Below, in pieces: positions 34,572 through 46,216 of a stretch of 64,000 nucleotides of DNA (its first letter is position 1; the number at the start of each line of letters is the position of its first letter). The notes under the pieces were generated by a model, which worked only from the letters and a program-made list of their open reading frames with translations, was not told where the DNA came from and ran no database searches. The stretch is from Pezizomycotina sp. ARF18 (lineage: Eukaryota > Ascomycota). Made by a program: the position numbers and the translations under genes. The DNA is taken from assembly GCA_002224055.1 (NCBI GenBank), contig AZLU01000129.1, positions 54,186 through 118,185 of the forward strand. The letters are read 5' to 3'.

Positions 34572-37500
34572 AAGCCCCGTCCTATAGAAGTCCTATAGAT
34601 AGAAAAAAAAAAAAGAACAAAAGAGAAGAAAGCAGGTTAGTGTATTTATAGGAAGTTCCCCTGCGACATATTTAACGAAAAAGAGAAAGATAATCATCTC
34701 GACTATGGATACCATGGCACACATATATAACCAACTCAAATAATATGAAGTCCCTGAGATATAGAGCTCACAGCTATCGTCAAATTATCTTCCAAGATCT
34801 TAAGCGGAGAACGCTGATATGCCATAAGATCACGGTCACCACCATGCGTCTGGCTACCGCTAACGAGTAACGTAAATGCGACGGAACAAATGCGTAAGCA
34901 AATACCTTGCATTGTCTTTTTTTCTTATGATTGGAACTATGTTATAAAGAAATAGCGGCGGTACCTTCAAGTAAGATGTCGTTAGGCCCTTTCAAACAGC
35001 ACTTGATACTTTTGTACCTCGGAGCCGATATAAAGAGATGCCCCCTTTCAGCTGGTCTTCAGTAGAATTATTGACCTTTGTTATGGAAAGTTGATGATGA
35101 TTATACTAGGAGCGCTTCCTCCACATTCTCCTGCAAACAGCGTTAAAGATTTTGAGACCGTGTAATATTACGAAGTAAGTTCATAATATTGAACTAATGG
35201 GAATTCAAAGATTTGCTAGGGTGATATGCTGAAGCAGAAGAGAGAAAGGAAGAAAGGGAGAAAAAGGTTCGGGACCGCGCAAAAATAAAAGAGGAAGGGA
35301 AAAACGAGAGGGAAAGGGGAGGAAGGGGAAAAGGAAAGGAAGAGGAAGAGGAAGAGGAAGAGGAAGAGGAAGAGGAAGAGGAAAAGAATTGAAGAACGTA
35401 AAGTTTTGAGAGAGAGAGAGAGTTTTTAAGGGTAAACAAAAATAATGTAAGAATACTTAAGTAGGTACGTACTTACTTACCTTAAGTACTTAGTAAGTAA
35501 GTAATAACAGTCTTTTGCTTTTTATACAGGTTTGAAATTATTTTATTTTATTTTATTTTATTTTGTATTGTCTTCTTGCGATACTACGCTGAAAAAAAAG
35601 AAAAAAAAAAAAGGAAGTTTTTTTACCATCCAGCTAAGTTCTCACTCAGCGAGCAAGCAAGCTTCGAACACCCAAGTATCTCCTATCACTCAATAATGCA
35701 ACTACCGCATGTTGACTAGTACGGTGTAGCAAGTCCTCTTCTTCTTTTTATCATTTTTCTTTCTGAGCCTGCAGCCATGGTGTTTGATTCGCCGCAAAAT
35801 AACTGGTTGCTCTAGAGCACGATGAACCAGGCTAATAAAAGAAAGCAACAGGATGCCTGACGAATCCCTGCAATTTAACACTGCTAATAAACAGCAGGTA
35901 GCAAGCTATAAGGTGGTTGTTTTGAAGACAATGAATGAATGCTGTACTTGTTCGGATACTTGCAGGAAATGACAATTATATCCTCATTCGCTCAAACACG
36001 CCGAAGGCGAGAACCCACGACGTGGAGCGGGGAGGTGGTGGATCAAGAAAAAGGAAAAGGGGAAAAAGAAAATTTAACACTGTCCGATCTCGTTCTTTGA
36101 CTCTCTCTCTCTCTCTATCACACCACTCGCCCCTGACATTGTGCACTTATCCGTATCTGCATCAAGAGGGAGAAAGATAGATCAAAACTTTGCGTCTCCA
36201 CAATCACTCTTCTTTATATATGACCAATCAATATTTGTTTTAATAAAAGACAATGACGGCGAAAGCAATAAAGATATTATTCGCACACATAGTGAAAGCA
36301 AAAGAAAAAAGGGGTGATCTAGACATTTAACTTCTCCTTGAGATTGATGACACTACAAAGTAGTAGCGGATCAAGCTGTAGACAGTTGTGAAAATCTTAC
36401 ACATGCTGTCTAGCACTGATCACGAGAATGTATGTACCTAGGGGTAAAAAAAAAAAAAAAAAAAAACGAGTACCGTCCGATTTAGTGTTACCACGCACGT
36501 CATATATGAACTTTTCAATGAGAACCCCTATAGGTATCGTATCTGCATTGCCTCTGTGACACACTTCTTTGTGCGACACAATATTTCATCGGTAGATAGT
36601 CCGCATTCGGAAAATTTGTTATTTCTATTTTCATTTTTACTCCTTCTGCAGCTTTCACGTGTAGCAAACGCTAATGCACTCCTACGGATCTGTGCTTCTG
36701 CTTGGGAGGTTTTCTCTGAGGAACGGATCAGATATCCATCTATCGAAAGGAAATAAGAAGGAGCTTGTCTGAAAGACAGAGAAAGCATGAGGAGAGAGAC
36801 ATCAAACTCATACATTTATTATTATTATTACTATTATTATTATTTGAAAACAAGTAAATTTGAGTTAATTGCACTAGTAGTAGTAGCAAGTAACTAAATG
36901 ACCAACTTGTGCATCATGATGACTGTAGTTACCATTTGTAATTAAGTACGCAAGTATCTAAGCAAACAAACCTTGGTTTCATTTGTTCGCCTAATATCCC
37001 CAACAAGCCCGTGAAGAGAAATTCTGGCGTGGGGAAGAAGGCGTTGTGGGGCCTCGTGGGGGCAAAAGAACTACCCACAAAGTTGTATATATAATAATAA
37101 TAAAAAAGAGGCGCCTTGCATTTGCGAATGAACAAAGAACAACTCCCATAAATGGACGACGTTTATGGAAGGAGATAACCCCATAGAAGGTCGCACTTGC
37201 CGCCAATTCTCCCTAGTTATATAAAAGGTTAAAAGGCGACAAAAAGAAGAAGAAGGGGAAGCAGGAATAGTGATTGTTTAAACAGCAAGCAGACAAAATC
37301 TAGCAGTCTACCTAAATTTTGTCTATATAGGTATATATAATGGAAACCGATATGTATCGAAGGAACATGCCTTACATAGTATAGATGCAATTCTTAGAAC
37401 TACCTACCAATTTTGTTATATAAAACAATATAAAGGTGTGAAAAAAAAAAAAAAATAATAGCAATAATGTTGATTGACGATGTACTTGTCCGCCTTCGTT

Positions 37501-38412
37501 TTTGTCGATGATTGTGATTGCTAATATGCTAGTGCTTTATTGGTTGGTTGATTGTTTGCGTAATAGGCGTGCATACTTATGGATTGCTTGCTTCTGCCTC
37601 GGAACTGCTTCACCGATCCAAGAGCTAAGAAATGACATGATATGAGCTGACCCGTATTCTTCTTCTTCGTCCCTTTTTTTTTTCCGGGTTCTCACGTCGA
37701 CTTATACACACATCTTACCCGTTTCTCCTTTCCTTTTCTTTCCTTTCCCTTTTCTTTCCTTTCCCTTTCTTCAAATTTATACAACTACTTTCAAAAATTT
37801 ACATCTTTTAATATTCACTTTTTGCCTCTCTTTTATATATTTTTTTTATCTGCCAGTCTCACCTCCACTTTGTTATATCACTTTTTTTTTCTTTGCTCTT
37901 TCTCTCTCCCCCTTGTTTCAAAACCGAGGTAGGCATTAAACGAAGTAAGGTTGACCTTCTGAAAGAATGGATAGATGATCGGGAAGTTCGACGGGAAGGT
38001 TTTATTTCGCGGCTAAATATACTTTGTCGCTGCAGTCTACTTACTCTATTTCTGCCTTAGCCGAGATAAGCGACGCAGGAAAAAAAAAAGGAAAAAAAAA
38101 AAAAAGCATGAGGCTAGAAAAAGAAATTACTATCTGGAGAAAAAAAAAAAAAAAAAAAAAAGAATTGTAATAACCATTAAAAGATGTAAACAGCACGTTA
38201 ACATTGCCTATATACAATACCAATTCTCGGCGCCGCTGACTGCAAACTCTCTCATGCACCACGCAAACCACCATTTATGATTCTGCAAGTTTTCTATAAC
38301 ACGGGTTCCCTCAAGAGATTTAGGGCCGCCACTAGAGGACAAAGGAAGCGAAAAAAAAAAAAAAAAAAAGAGCAAGAAACAAGTGATTCCATCACTTCGA
38401 GATTCAAATGCA
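34572..38412. other. Long spacer, no firmly supported gene
   Basis: Purine-rich DNA (35217-35440) includes a GAGGAA array, and TACTTAAG/GTAAGTA words lie at 35455-35507. Minus-strand readings at 36397-36815 (for example ECGLSTDEILCRTKK and GVLIEKFIYDVRGNTK) look somewhat protein-like, but have no motif I recognise and need frame shifts. A-rich tracts lie at 36447-36466 and 38141-38161. Confidence 0.5.
35335..35383. repeat. GAGGAA hexamer array
   Basis: About eight tandem GAGGAA units inside a longer purine-only tract. Confidence 0.93.
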
Positions 38413-40016
38413 ATGTCCGTACTCATCGAGACATCCGCGGCGACATCGTCCTTGATCTCCACGTCGACTATGCACCCAAGACCTGTGAAAACTTTTTAAA
38501 GCTCTGCAAAATCAAGTACTACAACTTCTCACCGGTATACAACGTCCAAAAGGGGTTTTCGTTTCAGACGGGAGATCCATCGGCCCTGGCCACAAGGAGA
38601 GCGACGGTGGTTCCTCGATATGGGGCGTCCTATCGGCCCTATAAAAAATATTTTCCGGCTGAATTCCACCGAAGCTCAAGCACGCCGAAAGAGGGACGGT
38701 TTCGATGGCAACGGCACCTGCCGAGGATGGTGGTGATACCAGGGTGTGCGCGTCGCAATTCATCGTAACCCTCGGCGACAACTCGAGTACCTCGACGGCA
38801 AAAGTTCCATATTTGGCCAAGTCGTCGAGGGCCTGGATACCCTCGAGAAGATCAACAACGCCTTCTGCGACGACAAAGGGTGGCCGCTGCAAGATATACG
38901 GATCAGGCACACGATTATCCTGGACGACCCGTTTGATGACCCGGAGGGTCTAGTGGAGCCGCAGAAAGCCCGCGCCGTCAAAAGCCCAGCTGAGACCGTG
39001 CGCATTGGCGAGAACGAGAACCTACACGAGGAGGAAGATGAAGAGACCGCTGAGCGGCGCCGGCGTGAGCGCGATGCGCAGGCCCAGGCACTAACTTTGG
39101 AGATGGTCGGAGATCTACCTTTCGCCGACGTCAAACCCCCGGAGAACGTCTTGTTCGTTTGCAAGCTGAATCCTATAACGCAAGGTATGGGAGAGATACT
39201 AGAAATCTTGTTGTTTTCTCTTTTTCTAAATATTCGTTTCGCTAAACAAAATTCAATGCAGATGAGGATTTGGAGCTCATCTTCTCCAGGTTCGGGAAAA
39301 TACTGTCCTGCGAAGTAATACGGGAAAAACGTACCGGCGAGAGCCTCCAGTACGCTTTTATCGAGTTTGACGAGCAGAAAGACTGCGAACAAGCTTATTT
39401 CAAGATGGATGGCGTACTGATTGACGACCACAGAATTCACGTCGATTTTTCGCAAAGTGTAGGTTCTCATGTTTCCGCCTTTTAGCAAGTGTTTAAAAAA
39501 AGAGCCGCTAATAATGAGTTCCGTTCCTCTAGGTATCTAAATTATCCGATAGCTGGAGAAAGATACGACTGCCAAGCGAAAAATGAATGCTGGGCTCAGC
39601 GGCGGTGGGTCGGCGGCTCTTCGAGGCTGGCTAAGCGCAGTCAGTACCGCCAGGATGACCGCCGGTCAGACAGGGTAAATCATCCTACGATATGGTATTC
39701 GACGTCAACCAGGAGGAGCGGAGAAGTAAGAACGGTCACGGTGGCGGCCATGATCGACGCGATAAAGCGGATGAGCACCGTCGCGGAGACCGCGAGAGGG
39801 ATCGCGATAGGGACCGTGATAGGATCGTGACAGAGATCGCCACCGCCACCACAGCAAAGATCGCGATAGGAAGAGGGATCGTAGCCGTGATAGGGACCGC
39901 GGTTCCCATAGGAGCTACGATTCCGACGGCACCGCTCGAGAAGTCGAAGTCCAAAACATAAAAGCTCCCATAACCACCGAGACCATGACCGTGATGGGTC
40001 TAGCTATCGTCGGTAA
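38413..40016 (+). CDS. cyp6: Cyclophilin-RRM peptidyl-prolyl isomerase-like protein (CYP6/PPIL4)
   Basis: A nuclear cyclophilin-like protein associated with RNA processing. The ATG at 38413 gives MSVLIET, then [40 protein letters not shown] (PPIase-like fold), [30 protein letters not shown] and [19 protein letters not shown]. An RRM follows, with [14 protein letters not shown] and, after an intron (about 39184-39261), [39 protein letters not shown] and [10 protein letters not shown] second intron (39460-39531) leads to SKLSDSWRK and an Arg/Asp/Ser-rich RD/RS tail ending DRDGSSYRR with a stop at 40016. Frame breaks: one base missing near 38437 (ETSRGDIVL expected), others near 38580-38700, 38790 and in the tail. 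Like other PPIL4 proteins it may lack isomerase activity. Confidence 0.9.
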
Positions 40017-40332
40017 CGGTGCTGTACCAATACGCTAATTCTTTGCCCAAGGCTCGAAAGGAGCATTCAAATAGATTGAAACGCTTTCATTTGTAGAGTA
40101 TCTAATGTAGAAAATGTGTATATTATAATATACTGGCGTTTTTTTTGGGGTTACATTGCATTATTGCCATATATATATACATATATATATGATTCTGCGC
40201 TAATGAATAACAGCCATAGGATATTGACATTAGCATCCATTCATGTGCGTTACTTGCTTATAGAGACGTTAGATAATGATCAGATATTAGTTGGTATATA
40301 TGTATACTAAAATAAAATAAGAACATGCTAAC

Positions 40333-40992
40333 CTATGTATATTTACAAACTATGAAAGAAGAAAAAAATAAAACAAAAAAAAAATAATAACCCATCCTCC
40401 ATGTGCTACCGCCCTTGCGAGCGTAAACGACCAGATTTTCAATAACGCTCTCAACGCCTCCTTGTCGCCCAACGCCGCCTCCGCTTGCCCAGCCAGTACG
40501 TCAGCGTCTCGCTAGCTTCCCTCGTAACCTCCTCCAACTTGCTGATATGCTGCTTCAGTTCCGCCGTAGTGAACGCTCTGAGCTTTATGTCACTCGTCGA
40601 GCACAATATCTCGCCGCGGGCACGTCCACCAGCTTGATTTCCTTTGAGTTTTTGTTTTTCGTCGACGTTGTCCTTTTGACGCCGCCGCTTCCGCCGCCGC
40701 CCGATGCGGATGACGACTCGGCGGCTTTGGCTGAATCGCTGGAGGAAGGTAGGACGAGCTTCTTCTGCTTTGTTTCTGCGGGGAGGATCTCGTCTAGGTC
40801 GACGGGCACTCCGAGGGATACTAGGAACAATCTTCTATGCGGGAGAGTTTCCAGTTCGGGGGTTGTAAAGGTGGTGGCGCGCTGAGCTGGTTCCATAGTG
40901 ATAAGCTGGAGAAAACTGGTCAGATAAACCCAAGAAAATGCCAGATATTGGGGGTATGTGAATATAGTGAATATATACAGAATATATATACG

Positions 40993-41025
<33 letters not shown>

Positions 41026-42286
41026 TACCTTCTTTCTGTCAGAAACATATTCTGTTCACACGGTGGTAGTCTTTCGGATTTCGCGGCCAGTTCTGCTAGC
41101 CATTCGGGGTGAAGCGAATGTAATATTTCAGCTGCTTTAGATTGTATGTCCTTGCTATCGAGTTCGTAAAGTCAACAACAGGCTAGTTACAAGATATCGA
41201 GAGGAGAAGAAACTCGTCAGCACATAGATTTAACAATAGACTTGGAAAACATCCACACAAACATAAGGACCGCCAGCTCTTGCACACCAAGTTTCATAAA
41301 AAAAAAAGAGTATATATAATCTTTGCTTCTATATATTTTCTATCCCATTCTCTCAACATATTTTTTGGCCCTAAAATAACTCATTTTTCTTGTCGGTTTT
41401 TCGCTTCACGTACCGTCGCATTAACATCCGGCCCCGGTTGCGCATTTGCGTTCGAACCGCCTGCCGGCGCGGCCGGCGCCTGGAAATCGTTGAACCCGCC
41501 AAGTCGTCAAACTCCTCGCCTTCCTGGACCTCACCGAACTCGTCAAAGTCCCGAACCCATCTCCATCGCTCGCATTACCGTCGTCCTTGTCCGATTTGTG
41601 CTCGGCGGCGTCTAGGGGAGGCGTATGTGCGTCATGGCAGGTGCCGGATCGTCTACGATTTTGGCGAGCCGGGGGAGACGGGATCGGCTTTTCGGGGCTG
41701 GGGACGACCTCGTCCGGATCGGCATCGCGAGCCTCTTGGGATTTGTTGCACCTTCCTCCTCGCCTCCTATCTTTTCCAGGACCAGCATGGGGACGGGTAG
41801 GTCGGAAGGAGGACCGTCGGGCTTCGACAGCGTGGCCGCTCGGGACCTTGCGGGGCTCGACGCGGGTAGGTCCATGTCGCGGACGTGTATTTCGTCCGGA
41901 ACGGCGTCGGCCATGCGCGCTTCGTACGGTTTGGTTCCGGGCACCGAGCCGTACGGTTGGAAGTCGTCCGGCGTCTTCTCCAGTATTAGCTTGGGCACCT
42001 GGTTAGGGTCATTGTCGCCTTCCGTTGGGCTTGCGAAGCCTTCGCGGGTTGTTGCTCCTGTCCTTCCTCGGCGGCGTCGGCAAACGATTCGTCTGAAGAG
42101 TCGTTCCTAAAGATAAGTGAAATTATATGCTTTAGTTTGACAGGAAGTCGGAAGAAAAGAGGGGGGGGAGGGGTTGTTTCTCATAGAGCGTAACTGGGAA
42201 CTGGGGTCGGAAACGTACCGCTCTCCCTCCTGCCCTGGATAGTTGGGTTCAATCAGGAGAGAGTGGGAGCTCCCCGGTGTGCTCAT
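40333..42286 (-). CDS. Laa2-like AP-1/clathrin accessory protein (DUF5102 type)
   Basis: Related to yeast Laa2 (Ybl010c), an accessory protein for AP-1 recruitment at the trans-Golgi/endosome. The start is ATG 42286 (MSTPGSSHSLLIEPNYPG), with exon 1 at 42219-42286 and a GTACGT donor. Exon 2 begins at 42106 with NDSSDESFADAAEEGQEQQ, then QVPKLILEKTPDDFQPYG. An acidic FG/DF-type patch follows, with EFGEVQEGEEFDDLAGFNDF, typical of clathrin/ear-binding proteins. Later exons give LDSKDIQSKAAEILHSLHPE and then the signature RLFLVSLGVPVDLDEILPA with KQKKLVLPS. The C-terminal helices are DIKLRAFTTAELKQHISKLE and WLGKREAALGDKEA. Several frame breaks are present. A (TG)12 microsatellite lies in an intron. 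The stop at 40333 is one of several possibilities. Confidence 0.75.
41001..41025. repeat. (TG)12 microsatellite in intron
   Basis: Dinucleotide run just downstream (on the minus strand) of the Laa2-like exon end at 41029, hence intronic. Confidence 0.93.
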
Positions 42287-42735
42287 ATCGATACAGCCGC
42301 CGCCACAGCTGTCGTTTGCTATGGCGAGAACGATGGTAGAGAACGATGGTAGAGCTCTAGATATGAAAAGAGAACAAGGTAGGAGGAGAAGCTTTGGATA
42401 TGGTGGTATCTTTTTCTACACTTTTGAAACTCAAACCTCTTATCAGAGAAAAGGAAAAAGAAGAAAAAAGCAAAATAATATCTTGGAGAGAAAAATGAGG
42501 AGAGGGTTCAGGGAAGAGAAGAAGCTACCAAAAAAGCTAAATAGGCGAATGTTTAACAGGTAACTAGCACTTTAAATGGGGAGGAAAATTTTATACTTTA
42601 AAAAAAAAAAAAAAAAAAAAAAAATGAGTTCGCCAAGCAGAATCTACCTTACTTGAATGTAATATTCAACCGAAAAAACAAGCCGGTCCACCCTTTCTTC
42701 CTTTCGTATATATTCTACTACATACAGCGACGGCG
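42287..42735. promoter_or_regulatory. Divergent promoter between Laa2-like gene and RRP7
   Basis: This 449-bp gap between two divergent start codons contains an A25 tract (about 42600-42624). Its size and a central poly(dA:dT) tract parallel the SNRNP40/BET3 divergent region. Specific factor sites are not claimed. Confidence 0.45.
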
Positions 42736-43848
42736 ATGCCGGCTACGACAACAACAGCGACAATAACAGCGGGAAAGGAGGATTAGGAGGACTACCTTCC
42801 AAGGTCTCGGACTTCTACGTCCTGCCCGTTGAAGTACCTGCGGCGATCGAATCTTGGGCTCCGTGCTACCACCACCTGTACCTGCGCCGTCACAGGGCGC
42901 AATACACCTACCAGATTGGCGCGGACACAGCATCAACGGACGATCACTGTACGCGGTCAATGTGCCGGTAGATTCCACCCTCAGTCACTTTCGTGCCATA
43001 TTCTCTCGTCTGAGCGGTGCCCGCGTCGAGACCGTCATCTTCGAAGACGAACCCGTGCCGAAGGGGCTGCGGGCTGCGGCAAAAAAGGACGATCAAGAAG
43101 GACAGAAGCGGTTAGGATTCCAGGGTCCCTCCAAGAAGCGGAAGCGGCAAGCTGAGGCGGCTTCGGTAGACTACTTGGAGGCCTCAGGCTTGCCGAGGGT
43201 GTGGGACCGTGCCGTCCACCGGTGCGGATCCTCGCGGTCATCGTCTTTGTGGACACCGCCGGGTGGAGGCGACCTTGAAGGTGCTGAAGAACCGCCCGCA
43301 GTCTCTGGAAGCGTGCACCAACAAAAAAATTTTGTGGGGGATGGCGTGGGTGAAGGGAATCAGGTGCCAAATTTGGGCTCAGCGCGTAAGAAAAAGATCA
43401 CTTTCACGCTTACTTGATTTAAAAAGCTTTTTCTATATTATTTGAAACTTTTACTAATGAATTTTATATCACGGTCGCACAGGCTACGAGAACCATCGGC
43501 GGCTAATATATCCAGACATGGACGAGCTGCTTGTCAATATTGACAAGGTGCTGGCATCCTACGACATCGAACAGGCTGCTATAGAGGAAATTCAAAATAG
43601 GGCTGCCAACGAACCGACGAAGACGGCTTCGTGACCGTCGTCCGCGGCCGAAAGCGCGAGTGGAGCCAACTACACCCGAAACCACCAATAGCAAGAAGAA
43701 AGCAGCGTCCGTTGGGAAGGGCATGTATTCGGATTTCTACAGGTTCCAGCTACGAGACATGAGGAAGCAGCAAATGAAGAATATCCTGACGAAGTTTGAA
43801 GACGATAAGCGGAAAATCAAGGATCTAAAAAACAAGAGGAAGTTTTGA
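42736..43848 (+). CDS. RRP7: Ribosomal RNA-processing protein 7 (Rrp7)
   Basis: A nucleolar factor for 18S rRNA maturation in the small-subunit processome (UTP-C/CURI complex). The start is ATG 42736 (MPATTTTATITAGK). The order is DFYVLPVEVPAAIESWAPCY, a short RRM-like segment SLYAVNVPVDSTLSHFRAIF with SRLSGARVETVIFE, then VEATLKVLKNRPQSLEACTN, an intron (about 43386-43482) and RRLIYPDMDELLVNIDKVLA. The family signature C-terminus is MYSDFYRFQLRDMRKQQMKN with DDKRKIKDLKNKRKF, stop at 43848. Single-base breaks: near 42778 (AAAGG), 42935, 43225 and 43617. The C-terminal Rrp7 domain is complete, so function is likely intact in the organism. Confidence 0.88.
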
Positions 43849-44053
43849 TTTCGGCCTATATCTCTTTGCGGTGCCCCGGAGAAGTTGAGCTCCTGGTGGT
43901 TGTAATACTAACTCTGAGCGGAAGTATCTCGCCTAACGGCTCACTGTAAAACTTGTAAAGATTGACAGAAGTAAGCGTATAAATAGATCTGAGCAACTGT
44001 AATATCCTTGTCAGCTACATTCCGCGACGAAGAGCTAACGCCACTGCTTTACC

Positions 44054-45821
44054 ATTTGGCAAAGTTTGTGGCCAAGAATGCACCGGAGTCTGTCCAAGTA
44101 GGTTCTGTAAGCATGTGATTATTGTTCCCAAAAAAAGGCGAAGGGGCAAATTGTACCTTCAATAGTTGAGATACAACGACGAAGGCTTTGAATACGGCCA
44201 TGAAGCCGTAAGGTATTCGGAAGCTAAGTTGCGCCTATGAATCGACCACGATATCGCGACATCCAGACTATATTTTCACTTTAAACTCATTTCTTGCTAT
44301 TCCTCTCCAGACAGTATTACCCCTAGCTCTTCAAGATCCATCGTGGCTACAGACACCTTCTCATAATTATATGGAACGAAGGTCTGAATATATTCAGAGA
44401 GCATACATTCACCGCACACATGGCTCTGGCTCTGCCTTCGGAATTTCGCAGGGTCGTAAACGTCGTTAAGCTTGGCTTTACGGGTGGATGTGATTTTGAG
44501 CGAAAGCCGATTGGGTTTCTGAGGTCGAGCGAGTACGTGATTATGAAAAGGTCCACTTTCAAGCTGTCGGGAAAAACGTGAGAATACCTCAGCAGCCCGT
44601 GTACTGGGAGTGCCGTTCTGGAGTCGTGGATGTTGGCACGGGAGGAGAGTGGAATATTATGTCGCCTTGTATGTCGCCGGGAATCTCCACGTCGCCGTCA
44701 ACGTCAGTGAAAAAGGATGTGACGGCCTTTCTTGAACACTTGTCTACGTCGATATAGTATAGGTTCGGCGAGATGCTGGTCTTTCGAGTGCAATAGAAAG
44801 GTAGCCTTGCCTTTTTTTTTTTTTTTCCCGCACATTTTAGCTTTAGTTCTTAAATAACAATAATATAAACAACAGAGATTATATAGGAAACTAACCTGAC
44901 GATCGGGCACAGCAAAGGGAAAATAGCAATATATCCCATGAAAAGTCCCCACGCGTATTGATCTCTCCTGCGGATCCATACATGCAGTGCCACACAAACA
45001 CGAGACAGGTTCTTCGGAACCATCCTCTTCGAATTGAACTTGCAACGATCCATAGCCCATCCTAACGAGAGTTCGAACGTCAGAAGAAGGGGCCTGTCCG
45101 TGTAAAGTCACGGTTTGTACGAGGCAGTCTCCTGACACATCCAAGCAGCATTGACGGCCATGACCGAGCAATTGGAAAGATCATGGGAAGGTTGGATAGC
45201 GGGCCGTGAAGCCGGAGACACAGCCAGGTTCGACGCGTCGAGCTTCCAGTATGCGACGCTACCAGTAGGTAATGACGGCAGATGGGCAGAATCAGACCCA
45301 CGGTATATTGTTAAGATACCGTATGGCCATGTTTTTCTGCAGCCGATGATCTGGTGAGAAAAAAATAGCAAGGTTGCGCACTCGTATTAGCTTTGCATCG
45401 CGGAATACAGTCCCCAGCCCTCCGTACTCTTCCTCCATGTTGTTTTTCTTCGAAAATTAAGATAACATACAATATAATGCCTCCAATCCCCAACAAACTC
45501 ATTGCCAATCTGAATGATATTCTCCAACGAGATTTTTTGCAGTTCGCGGGCCGGCGGCCGTGGACACTTGATAATTCCGTCAATTGATCTTTTGAGGAGC
45601 TGCACGCTCAGTGAAGGGTAAAAATCGTAGAGAGATAGATGGAAAATTGGAATTATGTCCGCAAGGGCATCCTCATCGTCGTCGATGAATCCATCCCGCA
45701 GGACCGTCAATCCGTCGTCTTCTACATCCATGAAAGAAGATATTGCCCGCACGGGCTTGGAGGCAGAATTCCTCTTTCTCTTCGCAACGGAGAGACCTGG
45801 ACGTACTAAACGCGAGGGCAT
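44054..45821 (-). CDS. Unrecognised multi-exon protein
   Basis: Minus-strand frames form a plausible chain. From ATG 45821 it reads MPSRLVRPGLSVAKRKRN, MDVEDDGLTVLRDGFIDDDE, IPIFHLSLYDFYPSLSV. A middle part includes GSVAYWKLDASNLAVSP, SNCSVMAVNAAWMC, GYGSLQVQFEEDGSEEPVSC and GTACMDPQERSIRVGTF. A later exon has YYIDVDKCSRKAVTSFFTDV, DGDVEIPGDIQGDI, VYDPAKFRRQSQSHVCGECM and EKVSVATMDLEELG. Introns near 45470-45380 and 44880-44780 are likely. The middle part has a WD-like flavour (VAYWKLD), but I cannot place the family. Several plus-strand readings of the same DNA also look protein-like, so strand is favoured, not proven. The 3' limit is approximate. Confidence 0.4.
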
Positions 45822-45830
45822 CGAGGAAGA

Positions 45831-45863
<33 letters not shown>

Positions 45864-46216
45864 CTATCTTTTTGAAATAAACTAGAATAGATTGAGGCTG
45901 GTGTTCGGGATAAACTTGGAGGAAAGGTGCAAAAAATAATAATACTCGGAGGATTGTTTATTTGATAGGAGCGTGCTGATTACTTTTGGTGATAAACTTC
46001 TGTGGGATTTTCTGATGCATCCGACCATGATACGTAACGCCTGCATGAAAAGAAACAAAACAAAATTTCACTACTAAAGATTCGTAACTTTCTTTTTACA
46101 TTATTTATTAGCCTTTAAGCATGGAGCAATGAGTTCTCCCGAAGACCAAGGCGCATTTTCTTTCGATGTTTCTACGTCTATAAACATCCACCATCTGGCT
46201 TGTTCTTAGAGCCTGT

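Noticed and set aside
38760-39488. Minus-strand open frame of 242 codons
   Set aside because: Antisense shadow of the CYP6 cyclophilin-RRM gene, whose sense strand shows family motifs and introns.
44390-45360. Plus-strand readings such as EFRRVVNVVKLGFTGG and EQLERSWEGWIAGREAGD
   Set aside because: Attractive, but the minus strand gives longer colinear protein-like chains through the same DNA with plausible introns; the plus pieces lack matching splice sites.
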